From Parabacteroides acidifaciens (GTDB lineage Bacteria; Bacteroidota; Bacteroidia; Bacteroidales; Tannerellaceae), in the NCBI RefSeq assembly GCF_003363715.1, contig NZ_QREV01000037.1, forward strand, positions 1 through 49,813: a DNA stretch of 49,813 nt. Direction: 5' to 3'. A model generated the notes under the pieces. The model was not told the origin of the DNA and made no database searches. It saw only the letters and a list, made by a program, of their open reading frames with translations. How positions within the stretch are numbered: the first letter of the stretch is position 1; every line of letters begins with the position of its first letter. The position numbers were made by a program, and so were the translations under genes. Positions 36,410 through 45,906 of this stretch are shown here, piece after piece.

Positions 36410-38782
36410 ATGCTATCACACTACATCAAAGTTTCCTTCCGGGAACTCCTGAAATACCGGACACAATCCGTTGTCAGCATCATTGGGCTGGCAATCGGAT
36501 TCACTGCTTTCATATTAGGAGGTTATTGGCTGTGGTGGGAAACACATTTCGATAATTTCCACCCGGAAGCCGACCGGCTCTACTGCCTGACGACGGAAGG
36601 ACTTGTCAAACGGGCCAATGGAACAAACTCGGATCTGGACCAACTGCACGTCGACGACCGGAAGGAGTTGTTTCAGTTGCTTCCCGAAATCGAAGCATCC
36701 TGTTCCTTCAATCATCTCAGCTTCACACTCAAACAAAAGGATGAGACAATCTCTTTGCACGGCATGGAAAGCGACCATTCTTTCTTCGATCTCTTTTGGG
36801 CGGACTTCATAGCAGGGACTTACAAAGGTAAATCGCCTGATGGCAGTAACGTCATACTGACGGAACGGACTGCCCGCAAGCTGTTCGGGACAACAGATTG
36901 CGTGGGGAAAGAAGTGGCGCTGGACGAAGACCTCCGTCCCGTTGTCGCAGGCGTCATCCGGAACTATCCGGATAATACCGACCTGCTGTTCGACTTCCTG
37001 TTGATCAGATCGCCAAGACCCAATCACGTAAAACGGATGACGACCTACGTACGCCTCCAAAAAAATGCAAGCATCATACAGGTACACACCAAACTGGCGC
37101 GTTACAAAAGCCGCGCCGACAAGAAATGGAAAATACATCTGTTGACCGCTCCGGAAGTCCATCTCCGTTGCCATCCCGAACTGACGGATCGCATCCGGAA
37201 CATTCACATCCTGGCATTGGCTGGCGCAATGGCTTTCCTGAGCGCCCTTATCAACCTGCTGGTCCTCTTCATCGGACAGCAGCAACGGAAACAGCAGAAG
37301 AACCGCACATACCTTTGTGTCGGAGCTTCAACAAAAAGCATGATGCTAAAAGGATGCACGGAGTTGGTATTACCGTTGCTGATCGCTTTCCTAATTGCTT
37401 TCTGCCTGATCGAGAGTATTTACCCTTACTACGAAAGTTATACGACCTGGAACCGGTACGGCATCTACGAAGATGTCAGCCGCCATCTTTCGCGCGTCTC
37501 GCTTTTCGGTAATATGATATCAATAGCAGGCACCAGCATATTGGCATTCCTTCTTGTTTGCTATTATCCGATACGGAGTCTATTGGAACACAAGATACAA
37601 AAGCCCGTACTCTTTAAACGGAGCTTGATTGTCGTACAGATATTTATCGGTTCACTCTTTTTCATCACCTCTTTAGGATTATTCCGGCAGTTACATTTCA
37701 TCCTGTCGAAAGATAAGGGAATCGACTACAGCCAAGTCATCCAGGTAGATTTGGGATTCAGCACTGCCTACCAGACAGACCTGAGCGTCCTAAAGCCGGA
37801 AATGGCGAATCATCCGTACGTGAAAGGAGTTACATTTACCTGTGGAAACGCTCCGGTCTTTACGGAGCAGGGAGACTGGTACGGCTCTTTTTATACCCAC
37901 TTCTGTTTTGACCCGGCCGAACCGGACCCGAACCGCAGTGATCCGGTACTCGTTGCCGACAAAGACTTCTTTTCTTTCTTCGGTTTACAACTGCAATCCG
38001 GGAGTTGGCTTACCGATGCAAATGCTTATGGTTTTCTGGTGAATGAAACTTGTTTGCAGACGTTAGGATATGCCGACCTGTTTGAACGTTCGGTCTACAA
38101 TCCGGAAAACAAGCAGGCAAGTCCGCTCAAAGTCTGCGGCGTCATACACGATTATATGTATGCACCCATGCAGTATCCGGTATTACCTCTGTTCTTCACG
38201 ACTTTCGACAATCCAATGGTAAAAGGGTTTGAACCGGCTTATCTGTTCTATATCCGTTATGCGCCGGGACATAAGAAAGAGGTCTTGGAACATCTCCGCG
38301 AAGTGACCTCGCATATTCAGAATGACAATATAAACCGCAATAAAATGTTCACGGAACTGTCCGACTTGGTAGATACGTTCAACCGACCGGAGAAAGTGAT
38401 CTTTACCATTTTCAGCATTCTCTCACTGGTCTGCATCCTGATCTCAACCTTCGGCATTTATTCGTTGGTCAGCCTTTCCACCGAACAACGGAGGAAAGAG
38501 ATTGCGATCCGCAAGGTGAACGGGGCAACCTTCTATCACATCCTGCAACTGTTCTTCCGGGAATATTTCCTGTTGGTCACGCTGGGAAATGCTTTTGCCC
38601 TCCCGGTCGGTTACCTGTTGGCTAAACGATGGCTGGAAACATATGCCAACCACACGACTCTGCCGGCATGGCTGTTCCTCCTGGTCTTCATTATCACCAG
38701 CGGAATCGTCCTTCTCTCTATTTTCCAACAGGTTAAAAGGGCCGCCGCAACCAATCCGGCAGAAGTTATTAAAACTGAATAA
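36410..38782 (+). CDS. ABC transporter permease 5, MacB/FtsX type (group A)
   Basis: A 790-residue double-FtsX permease. It begins LSHYIKVSFRELLKYRTQS, then the first helix (SIIGLAIGFTAFILGGYW) and the group A motif FDNFHPEADRLYCL. FtsX block 1 is at about 265-385 but the coupling segment is divergent (QQQRKQQKNRTYLCVGAST), less like the usual EIGLRKV form. A central helix lies at about 403-425. FtsX block 2 has RRKEIAIRKVNGATFYHIL and ends NPAEVIKTE. It is the first gene of a second transcription unit driven by its own sigma-54 promoter, with permease 6 following after 19 bases. Confidence 0.86.
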   Translation: MLSHYIKVSFRELLKYRTQSVVSIIGLAIGFTAFILGGYWLWWETHFDNFHPEADRLYCLTTEGLVKRANGTNSDLDQLHVDDRKELFQLLPEIEASCSFNHLSFTLKQKDETISLHGMESDHSFFDLFWADFIAGTYKGKSPDGSNVILTERTARKLFGTTDCVGKEVALDEDLRPVVAGVIRNYPDNTDLLFDFLLIRSPRPNHVKRMTTYVRLQKNASIIQVHTKLARYKSRADKKWKIHLLTAPEVHLRCHPELTDRIRNIHILALAGAMAFLSALINLLVLFIGQQQRKQQKNRTYLCVGASTKSMMLKGCTELVLPLLIAFLIAFCLIESIYPYYESYTTWNRYGIYEDVSRHLSRVSLFGNMISIAGTSILAFLLVCYYPIRSLLEHKIQKPVLFKRSLIVVQIFIGSLFFITSLGLFRQLHFILSKDKGIDYSQVIQVDLGFSTAYQTDLSVLKPEMANHPYVKGVTFTCGNAPVFTEQGDWYGSFYTHFCFDPAEPDPNRSDPVLVADKDFFSFFGLQLQSGSWLTDANAYGFLVNETCLQTLGYADLFERSVYNPENKQASPLKVCGVIHDYMYAPMQYPVLPLFFTTFDNPMVKGFEPAYLFYIRYAPGHKKEVLEHLREVTSHIQNDNINRNKMFTELSDLVDTFNRPEKVIFTIFSILSLVCILISTFGIYSLVSLSTEQRRKEIAIRKVNGATFYHILQLFFREYFLLVTLGNAFALPVGYLLAKRWLETYANHTTLPAWLFLLVFIITSGIVLLSIFQQVKRAAATNPAEVIKTE

Positions 38783-38801
38783 AAACAAATAACATAACAT
38801 C

Positions 38802-41159
38802 ATGTTAAAGCACTACTTAAAAATAGCCATACGGCAAATACTCAAAAACAAAGTCCAATACTTGCTTTCCATCATTGGAATCGCTATCGGGTTGCTCTGT
38901 TTCAGTATGACCTCCTATTACATCAGGAGATTCAACAATCAGTTCACTGCTTGGGAAAATAGTGACAGGATAGCCAATATTTATATCAAGTCGACAAAGA
39001 ACAGTTATGAACAACCTTACATACCGGGCAAGGAGCTACAAGCATTGATCAGTAATCCTGTAACCGGAATAGAAAAGATTGCCTACTCATATGGCTTTAC
39101 AAAGGCTAATATTACTCTTTGTAAAGCCGGACAAAAAGAGGTTCCGTTCCAGTGTAGTTTTCTGAACATCACTGCAGACTTTCCTGCGATCTTCAGCATG
39201 AGAACTCCGGAAGGACAGACACCTATATTAAAACCGGGAGAGGCATGGATAAGCGAATCATCTGCAAAGAAAATGTTCGGCGATGAAACGCCTCTTGGTA
39301 AAACACTCTATTTCAGCCAGGCAGACAACGATACATCCGCAATCCGATACTCCACGATCAGCGCAGTCATCCGGGATTTACCGGATGGAGTACAGGAAAA
39401 GAAAGACCTCTACTTCCTGGAAACCTCGACAATAAACCCGGAAAGGAGATATGAGAATCCGGTTGTCTTGCTGGATAAGGATGTTTCGAGTGCAGAAATA
39501 AACCAACGGCTGCAAAAACAAATACCGGCTTTCGGAAACGAAAACGACAATTACCTTGCAGTACGAACCTTAAAAGAGGAAATGCACAAACCGGACAATC
39601 TCAGCGCAACACTTCTTATTCCGGTGATCGGAGCCTTGATACTGGTTGCAGCCATGATCAATTTCCTCAAGTTCTGTATCCAATCGTTCTATAACCGGAC
39701 ACGTGAACTCAGCCTGCGGAAATGCTTGGGGTCCGATTCGACAGGACTGTTCTGTCTGCTTTTTAGTGAAATCGCTATTCTCTTTATTCTATCGGCTTTA
39801 GTAAGCCTTGCTTTGATCGAATGGGTCATTCCCGTTTATTATCAATATCTGGCAAGCCAAGAACTGATCGACGAGGATGTATTTATCCACACACCTACCC
39901 TGATTTGGCAGGAGATGGAATACTTATGCATTCTACTTATCATCTGCCTGCTGATTGCTACCTGGGCTATTTTCCGTATCAGGCGGCTTTCGCTGACAGA
40001 AGGGATAAAAGGGACCAGACGAGAGAAGCATGGCGTACGCAACTTTATGCTGGGCGTGCAACTGTTCATTTGTTTCCTCTTTGTTGCCGGTGCAATCGGA
40101 CTTGGGAGTATCCATAACCTTGTAGACGAGAAAAGAAATAACACATTGACCGAAGAAGAATGCACCCGTATCTGGAAAATAGAACTTTGGGAACCGCAAT
40201 TGCAAGGCCATGAAGAAGAAATAGTTTCCCACATCCATGCACTTGCGGGTGTAAAAGATATTTTATCGGAGAATATAGGGGGCTACCCGGATTACATAAC
40301 GAAAAAGGAAGAGGCCGTACACGGCATACAACATGTTGTCAGTAGCAACTATCCAGACTTTATGAACCTGAAGATAGAAGGAAGAATGCCACAAGCGCCC
40401 AATGAGATAGCCGTTTCACGCTCACTGATCTGGGAACTGGAAAAAGACGGAGAGAAGAATCCTTCATCCGTACAACTGGGAGACAAGACTTACCAGATCA
40501 CAGGCATATACGAACAAATGCCATTCGAACCGCTCTACACTAAAGAACAGATCGTAAAGGCCAACCAATATCACCGCTTCACATTCCTTTCTGTACCTGA
40601 CAAGCCGAACTACAGCACTGTCTACGTCAAATGTGTACCCGGCCAAGAACAAAACGTCCGGAAAGAGATACTCCGTATTGTTCACAACCGCCTGCCGGAA
40701 TCCATTCCTTTCGAATTGACGACCAAGCAGGAAGAACGTTTCCGGTATAACGGAGGCTCGGAACTGATGAGCAATATGTTCACTTTGCTCTCTGTCATCA
40801 GTTTAATCATAACTATCCTGGGAATCTATTCCGCCATTACGCTTGATACGCACAGCCGTCAAAAGGAAGTTGCCATCCGGAAAATCAATGGGGCAGGTCC
40901 CCGCGTAATAGCACTCTTATTCGGGAAGTTGTACATCCGCCTGTTGATTATTGCGGCTATTCCTTCTTTAGCGATTGTCTATTTATTCCTGCATGCATTA
41001 ACCGACTCCGAGGCAGTCATTTCTCCGGGATGGCTGAATAATCCTCTTATATGGTTAGAGATTATCTTTCTGACAACAACAATCGTATGCGTAACCGTCG
41101 CCTATCGCATCTGGCTGATTTCACGATTGAATCCGGCAGAAACAATCAAAACTGAGTAA
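38802..41159 (+). CDS. ABC transporter permease 6, MacB/FtsX type (group B)
   Basis: A 785-residue double-FtsX permease. N-terminus LKHYLKIAIRQILKNKVQY and first helix SIIGIAIGLLCFSM. Like permease 3 it lacks the group A YDxF motif (it has RRFNNQFTAWENSDRIANIY) and has SAITLDT before the second coupling helix (RQKEVAIRKINGAGPRVIA). FtsX block 1 contains RELSLRKCLGSDSTGLF. C-terminus NPAETIKTE. The order A then B in 5-6 repeats that in 2-3, pointing to duplication of a two-gene unit. It is the last permease, followed by a short non-coding stretch and the dispersed repeat copy B. Confidence 0.85.
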   Translation: MLKHYLKIAIRQILKNKVQYLLSIIGIAIGLLCFSMTSYYIRRFNNQFTAWENSDRIANIYIKSTKNSYEQPYIPGKELQALISNPVTGIEKIAYSYGFTKANITLCKAGQKEVPFQCSFLNITADFPAIFSMRTPEGQTPILKPGEAWISESSAKKMFGDETPLGKTLYFSQADNDTSAIRYSTISAVIRDLPDGVQEKKDLYFLETSTINPERRYENPVVLLDKDVSSAEINQRLQKQIPAFGNENDNYLAVRTLKEEMHKPDNLSATLLIPVIGALILVAAMINFLKFCIQSFYNRTRELSLRKCLGSDSTGLFCLLFSEIAILFILSALVSLALIEWVIPVYYQYLASQELIDEDVFIHTPTLIWQEMEYLCILLIICLLIATWAIFRIRRLSLTEGIKGTRREKHGVRNFMLGVQLFICFLFVAGAIGLGSIHNLVDEKRNNTLTEEECTRIWKIELWEPQLQGHEEEIVSHIHALAGVKDILSENIGGYPDYITKKEEAVHGIQHVVSSNYPDFMNLKIEGRMPQAPNEIAVSRSLIWELEKDGEKNPSSVQLGDKTYQITGIYEQMPFEPLYTKEQIVKANQYHRFTFLSVPDKPNYSTVYVKCVPGQEQNVRKEILRIVHNRLPESIPFELTTKQEERFRYNGGSELMSNMFTLLSVISLIITILGIYSAITLDTHSRQKEVAIRKINGAGPRVIALLFGKLYIRLLIIAAIPSLAIVYLFLHALTDSEAVISPGWLNNPLIWLEIIFLTTTIVCVTVAYRIWLISRLNPAETIKTE

Positions 41160-41290
41160 AGATTATTGCTAAACAGGAAGTAGAAAAACGTATCATCGGG
41201 GATAAACACAAGGATGAGGCCGGCTATACGGATCAGTTTAAACCTGCAAATAATGAATCAATAACGGATAAATGCAAACCTGATGAATTT
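41160..41290. other. Short gap after permease 6
   Basis: No start codon or gene was recognised. One plus-strand frame is open from 41156 to about 41338 without an ATG (EVEKRIIGDKHKDEAGYTDQ), which may be a decayed coding remnant. No clear terminator hairpin is present. Confidence 0.3.
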
Positions 41291-41795
41291 ACAATAACCC
41301 CTATTTCAGCCATTTTTCTATTTCATCCGAAATCTTGATCGATTTTGGATTGACTCTTTTCACGGTTTTAACCGGCTCGGCTGACAACAGCTGAAATGAG
41401 GTGCCGGGCCCATTCCGAAAAGCGTACAATTTGATTATCGAAAACCGGAAACACTGTCAAAGTGATAAACCTTAACTCCCGGAGAATCGATTATTTGCGA
41501 ACGAAGGCGGACGGCGCTCCAAATATCCCAAGGAAATTTTGGAGACTTGTTGCCGTGAGGTGCGCAGAAAACTGCTTTGAAGTAACGCTTCATCGCTTTG
41601 AAGGTTGACTTTGTGCTATATGAAGTCCGACTTCAGAGCAACAAAGTGCCGGATCAGAGCAATAAAGTCCCTTTTCATGGCGATAAGGTGCCGGATCAGA
41701 GGAAAAAGCCCCTTTTTGACGGCTGAAAAGCGGATTAACATTTGTTTGCTTTCGGTCATCTTTCGAGGCTGTAAAATGCGTTTTATACAATAAGC
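41291..41795 (-). repeat. Dispersed repeat, copy B (inverted partner at 6581-7084)
   Basis: Reverse-complement partner of 6581-7084, with both edges alignable (ACAATAACCCC at 41291; CGTTTTATACAATAAG at 41780-41795). The internal variable section has different reiterated units from copy A: GTGCCGGATCAGAG and AAGTCC-type units here. The conserved block at about 41295-41560 differs from copy A mostly by scattered substitutions. Like copy A it lies just beyond the end of a large operon. Confidence 0.75.
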
Positions 41796-42059
41796 CCCTC
41801 TGCCGTAGGCTCTCTTTTGCCGTTTCGTTTCAACGAACGATTTTAGAGTTTAGAGGCAAAGCCTCTTCCTCTGTGGACTTGAGATATGAGTCCCTTTAAT
41901 AGGATTACTTGTAGATATTTGGAAGGGGGTTATTGTAAGTTTTCAATTTGCAGAAAGTCTAAATATAAGAAAAAGTGAACCTGTAAATGATAATTTATTG
42001 CTTCAGTTCTGGCAAATAATGAGTTTATTTATCCCAAATGATTATCGAGTGAGTTTCTT
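41796..42059. other. Non-coding stretch between the repeat and the ORF6N remnant
   Basis: No gene seen. A small hairpin (AGAGGC-AAA-GCCTCT, 41852-41866) followed by a T/C-rich stretch might act as a terminator. The rest is AT-rich. Confidence 0.35.
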
Positions 42060-42320
42060 TCAGGATACATTATCGAGTTGACAAACAAAGAGATGTACCC
42101 CTTGCAGTCGAAAATTTCGACCGCAAATATATCCTTCAAAGTACGCGTTAAAGCAAAAGCCTTTACCGAAAAAGGCCTCTACATGCTCGCCACCATTCTG
42201 AAAAGCCCCAAAGCGGTAGAGGAAACGGATGGCGACTTCACAGAAAGCGAATCGACCGTCGAGCTGAACCTTGCGATCCTGAAGGTAAAAAGAACAGTAA
42301 AAAAGAGAACCAAAGACTAA
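42060..42320 (+). pseudogene. ORF6N-domain-like C-terminal remnant
   Basis: A short frame (80 residues if started at the TTG at 42078; open from 42042). The segment IIELTNKEM...LQSKISTAN followed by KAFTEKGLYMLATILKSPKA and VELNLAILKVKR resembles the second half of ORF6N-type phage/mobile-element proteins (LTxxE...LxSQ..., AFTEQGVAMLSxVL). The N-terminal half, including the DFDLAxLY motif of the family, is missing, and a stop at 42039 closes the frame. It is either a degraded mobile-element gene or a diverged small protein. Family match is by memory of the pattern. Confidence 0.4.
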
Positions 42321-42436
42321 TTAAGTCAATACATCCCAAAAACAATTAACATTTTAAATTGATAAGACTAATTACACTAATTATAGTATAAACAAACACT
42401 AACTTAATTTACTTTCGTTGCAAATTCATAGGTTTC

Positions 42437-43090
42437 ATGCGCAAACAGCTACTTATAGTGATGTTGATTTGTCTGAAGGGAGCTGATTATCTCTCGGCAC
42501 AACAATGGACAAAAAAGGATTCAGTCTGGCTTCAGAACGTTTTATCCGGCAAAGAAAAGCTGGAACTGAATCCTGAGACGATGAAAGCGATCCAATCAGG
42601 TTCGTTTATCAACTTGGACGAGCCGGCGTCGAACATGAAGCTGTCTCCCGTAACCCCGTTGCCGATCATCAAAGATTTTTCCGAATATATACAGACAGAC
42701 TCTACCCGGCGCAAAATAGCATTGAAAGATTTACCGCCTTCCGTCTTTTGGCTATACGGACCGAAACCGGGGCAAATAATACCGGTTTATGAGAATATGC
42801 TGAAAGCCTGGAAGAATGATCCTGCGAACCATTCCTACAATACGGGATTCGCTACTTTAGATATAGCGGAACTGACCAGCCGGAAATCATATATACATAG
42901 ACGTAACGCGAAACGCGACGGGACATGGAAGAACTACAACAACCTGCCTACACCCGATATCATCAAGAAAAAGAAGAAATTTGCAGAAGACAATCCGCAG
43001 ATAGCCGGACAAGACACGCTTCTTCTGCACAAAGACTCGTTACAGATGAAAGATACAACACGCATGATAACTCCGGTCCCAGTCGACTAA
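42437..43090 (+). CDS. Exported protein of unknown function (DUF4858-like)
   Basis: A 217-residue protein with a signal peptide (MRKQLLIVMLICLKGADYLSA). The mature part is soluble and Lys-rich toward the C-terminus (DIIKKKKKFAEDN), with central motifs LPPSVFWLYGPKPG and SYNTGFATLDIAELTS. It resembles the Bacteroidales DUF4858 family of short exported proteins, for which no activity is known. A near-consensus -7 box (TACTTTCG, 42410-42417) lies 20 bases before the start. The next small lipoprotein gene begins 107 bases after its stop and may be co-transcribed. Confidence 0.6.
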   Translation: MRKQLLIVMLICLKGADYLSAQQWTKKDSVWLQNVLSGKEKLELNPETMKAIQSGSFINLDEPASNMKLSPVTPLPIIKDFSEYIQTDSTRRKIALKDLPPSVFWLYGPKPGQIIPVYENMLKAWKNDPANHSYNTGFATLDIAELTSRKSYIHRRNAKRDGTWKNYNNLPTPDIIKKKKKFAEDNPQIAGQDTLLLHKDSLQMKDTTRMITPVPVD

Positions 43091-43197
43091 GCACCCCGAA
43101 TAATCACTTTCTACAAAAAAAGTCGTACTCCTTTGCAACAATTCCGTGTTATTTAACGTCTTATAAGTATGTAAGAAACATTAATCGGAGAATCAGT

Positions 43198-43704
43198 ATG
43201 ACAAAGATACAACTATTAGCCACCTTGTTGGCATTCATCATAATCGCTTTGCTGGGCGCTTGCAGCAGCGAGGACTATTCGGAACCGGATGTGTTCAAGG
43301 TTACACCTGACCTCCGTGACCGCATCAATAGCGGGGTGAAGATGGCATCGCGCACGGAAAAGAAGCTATTCAACGAGAAGTTCAACGCCTTCCTCAGCAA
43401 ATGCGATGAAATGGGAGTCGAGAACACGCCTTACCAATACATGGAAACGGAAGAGTACGCAGACCTGAAAAACCAGATACTGACATCCTCTCCCGCCACC
43501 TGTTATCTATTAATGGACCGCTACCTGAAACGGAAGCCGCATTTCTTCTCTTTTATTCTGAACGACCTGATCGAAACTGCCTATCCCGATACGGCCGACG
43601 AGATTGCCAACCGGATGAAGGCCTCGACAACCGTACAGGAGACAATGGAACTCTATCCGCAGGTTTGTCTGGAAATCTGGCTCGACACGATCGAGAACCG
43701 CTAA
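43198..43704 (+). CDS. Small hypothetical lipoprotein
   Basis: A 168-residue lipoprotein. The start at 43198 is chosen because it gives a clean signal peptide (MTKIQLLATLLAFIIIALLGA) with lipobox LGAC; the frame is open much further upstream but overlaps the preceding gene. The mature part is largely helical with charged segments (RTEKKLFNEKFNAFLSKCDEM; ADEIANRMKASTTVQETMEL). I do not recognise a family. It ends one base before the convergent peptidase gene. Confidence 0.65.
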   Translation: MTKIQLLATLLAFIIIALLGACSSEDYSEPDVFKVTPDLRDRINSGVKMASRTEKKLFNEKFNAFLSKCDEMGVENTPYQYMETEEYADLKNQILTSSPATCYLLMDRYLKRKPHFFSFILNDLIETAYPDTADEIANRMKASTTVQETMELYPQVCLEIWLDTIENR

Positions 43705-43705
43705 T

Positions 43706-45847
43706 CTATTCCCACGCCGGCGGTTCCTGGTTCAAGAGGTTCTTGACAAAGAAATCGTGCATCTTATGCATCTCGAACGGGCCGCCCAAGCTGTGCGTCT
43801 TGCCCGGCAGATAGAGCTGTTCGAAGTTCTTGCCGGCTTTCATCAGGGCGCTGACCACCTGAAGAGTGGAAGCCGGGTCCACGTTGTCGTCCAGCTCGCC
43901 GTTGATCAGGAGCAGCTTGCCTTTCAACAGGTAAGCATTGTCCACATTCGAAGAGGCGCTGTATGAAGCGTCGATCGGATAGCCCATCCACTGCTCGTTC
44001 CACCAAATCTTATCCATCCGGTTATCATGGCAACCGCAAAGGGCAACCGCCACTTTATAGAAGTCGTTATGGAACAGCAAAGCCGCCATCGCATTCTGTC
44101 CGCCGGCCGACCAGCCGTAAATGCCGACACGCTCCAGATCCATATATTTATACTTCGCCCCTGCCGCCTTCATCCAGGCAATACGGTCCGGAAAACCAGC
44201 ATCCTTCAGATTCTTCCAACATACATCGTGGAAAGCCTTCGAACGATTGGACGTTCCCATCCCGTCAATGGAGACAACGATGAAGCCGAGTTCCACCAGC
44301 TTGGATATCAGATGATGAACCGGTTTAAAGTCCTTGTCGACATGCGAGTCGTGCGGACCTGCATAAATCATCTCCACAACCGGATACGAACGGGAAGCAT
44401 CGAAGTTCATCGGGCGATAGATATTTCCCCAGATGTCCGTCTTGCCGTCACGTCCTTTTGCCGAGAATACTTCCGGTATCTGCCAGCCTTTCGCCTGCAA
44501 GCCGCTGACATCGCATTTCTGAAGTTCAGCGACCGGAGAGGCATCAGCCGTCCGTTTCAACAGGCTTACCGGAGGCAGGTCGGGACGTGAATAGACATCG
44601 GTAAAATAGTTCCGGTCGGCAGAGAATGTCACATGGTGATTCCCGTCTTCAGGCGTCATATCCGTAAAGCCTGTCCCGTCCAGATTGATACGGCAGTAAT
44701 GCAGGTTGTACGGATCTTCCCCTTTGTTGAAACCGGAGGCGGTGAAGTAGACTACGCGGCCGGCCTCATCCACATGATCGACATGGCGAACAACCCATTC
44801 GCCTTTTGTCACCTGTTGTTTGACCTGTCCGTTCGTGCCGTCGATAAGGTAAAGATGACGCCATCCGTCGCGCTCGGATATCCAAAGCAGTTCCTTCCCG
44901 TCATTCAGGTCGTAGCGATAGTTATTGTAATAGTAGATAAATGTCTTCGTCTGCTCGTCCACCAAATGACGGATAGAGCCGTCAGCCACATTCACTTCGC
45001 CGATGACATAGCGTTGATGTCCGCGCTGGTTGAACTCGAACGTGAACGCACGGCTGTCTTCGCGCCAGCCGGTCAGATTCAGATAGAACTGGTTTTCGTA
45101 AGGAGCGACATCCAGCACAATCTGTTTGCGCGCCTCCACATCAAAGAGAACAGGCAGGTAAACAGGCAATACATCTCCCGGCTTGGCGTAATCGCGCCAT
45201 TGCAGGATCGGCTGTTTCTGGCTGGACGGACTGGACTCGATCAACGGTATGCGGCGTTCCTTCACGTCACGCACCTTCACCGTTGCTAACTTACGCGAGT
45301 CGGGCGACCAGATGACAGCCCCGCCATCATAGCGCAGGTTCGTCGTCCCGTCCATCGTCAAGGCGATCTCCTCCTTCTGTTTCCCTTTATCTTTCTCATC
45401 CTGAACGGGCGAGAGATAAAGGTTATTATCCTTCACATAAGCCTCCCACTTCTTATCCGGCGAGACAACAGGCTCCGGTGCCTCATCACGGCGACGCCAA
45501 CGGTCCGGCTTCCGTTCTTCTTCTTTCAAGAGGGATTCCGCCAGTTGTTTTTGCTTTTTAGAGAAGAATGCCGCCAGTCCTTTCTTGTCGGCTGCACGCT
45601 GCTTCTTCCCGTTCTCGGCATTGACAAGGTAGAAGAAGTCTCCCTCCTTCTCGTGATTCTTATACCAGAAATAGTGTGAACTGTCTATCCATTCGGGATG
45701 AACGGCAGGAGAATAGACAAGTTCGGAGCATTTCAGAATCGTGTCGGCACGCTGGTAATCGGCACGCGTGACCTGCGCAGACGCGCTCTCCGTCCCGAAA
45801 GCCATACCCAACAGACACAAAAGATAACATAAAGCCTTAGTTCTCAT
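43706..45847 (-). CDS. S9-family serine peptidase, dipeptidyl peptidase IV-like
   Basis: A 713-residue exported prolyl-oligopeptidase-type enzyme, expected to release X-Pro or similar dipeptides from peptide N-termini in the periplasm. The start at 45847 gives a signal peptide (MRTKALCYLLCLLGMAFGTESASAQ); an ATG 33 bases upstream would extend it unnaturally. The N-terminal half is the DPP IV beta-propeller (WSPDSRKLATVKVRDV; WISERDGWRHLYLIDG). The hydrolase part has the nucleophile Ser580 in YGWSAGG (the classic form is GWSYGG), an Asp in LINGELDDNVDP and a His in PGKTHSLGG. The upstream nudC gene is 59 bases away on the same strand, and no clear promoter lies between, so they may be co-transcribed. 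Confidence 0.88.
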   Translation of the reverse strand: MRTKALCYLLCLLGMAFGTESASAQVTRADYQRADTILKCSELVYSPAVHPEWIDSSHYFWYKNHEKEGDFFYLVNAENGKKQRAADKKGLAAFFSKKQKQLAESLLKEEERKPDRWRRRDEAPEPVVSPDKKWEAYVKDNNLYLSPVQDEKDKGKQKEEIALTMDGTTNLRYDGGAVIWSPDSRKLATVKVRDVKERRIPLIESSPSSQKQPILQWRDYAKPGDVLPVYLPVLFDVEARKQIVLDVAPYENQFYLNLTGWREDSRAFTFEFNQRGHQRYVIGEVNVADGSIRHLVDEQTKTFIYYYNNYRYDLNDGKELLWISERDGWRHLYLIDGTNGQVKQQVTKGEWVVRHVDHVDEAGRVVYFTASGFNKGEDPYNLHYCRINLDGTGFTDMTPEDGNHHVTFSADRNYFTDVYSRPDLPPVSLLKRTADASPVAELQKCDVSGLQAKGWQIPEVFSAKGRDGKTDIWGNIYRPMNFDASRSYPVVEMIYAGPHDSHVDKDFKPVHHLISKLVELGFIVVSIDGMGTSNRSKAFHDVCWKNLKDAGFPDRIAWMKAAGAKYKYMDLERVGIYGWSAGGQNAMAALLFHNDFYKVAVALCGCHDNRMDKIWWNEQWMGYPIDASYSASSNVDNAYLLKGKLLLINGELDDNVDPASTLQVVSALMKAGKNFEQLYLPGKTHSLGGPFEMHKMHDFFVKNLLNQEPPAWE

Positions 45848-45906
45848 AACGATCGATTTACAAGTTACACCCCAGTTCATAACGATTAATTATTAATTCT
45901 TAATTA

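Noticed and set aside
41160-41338. Open frame directly after permease 6 as a small gene
   Set aside because: It has no start codon, runs into the dispersed repeat and matches no family I recognise.
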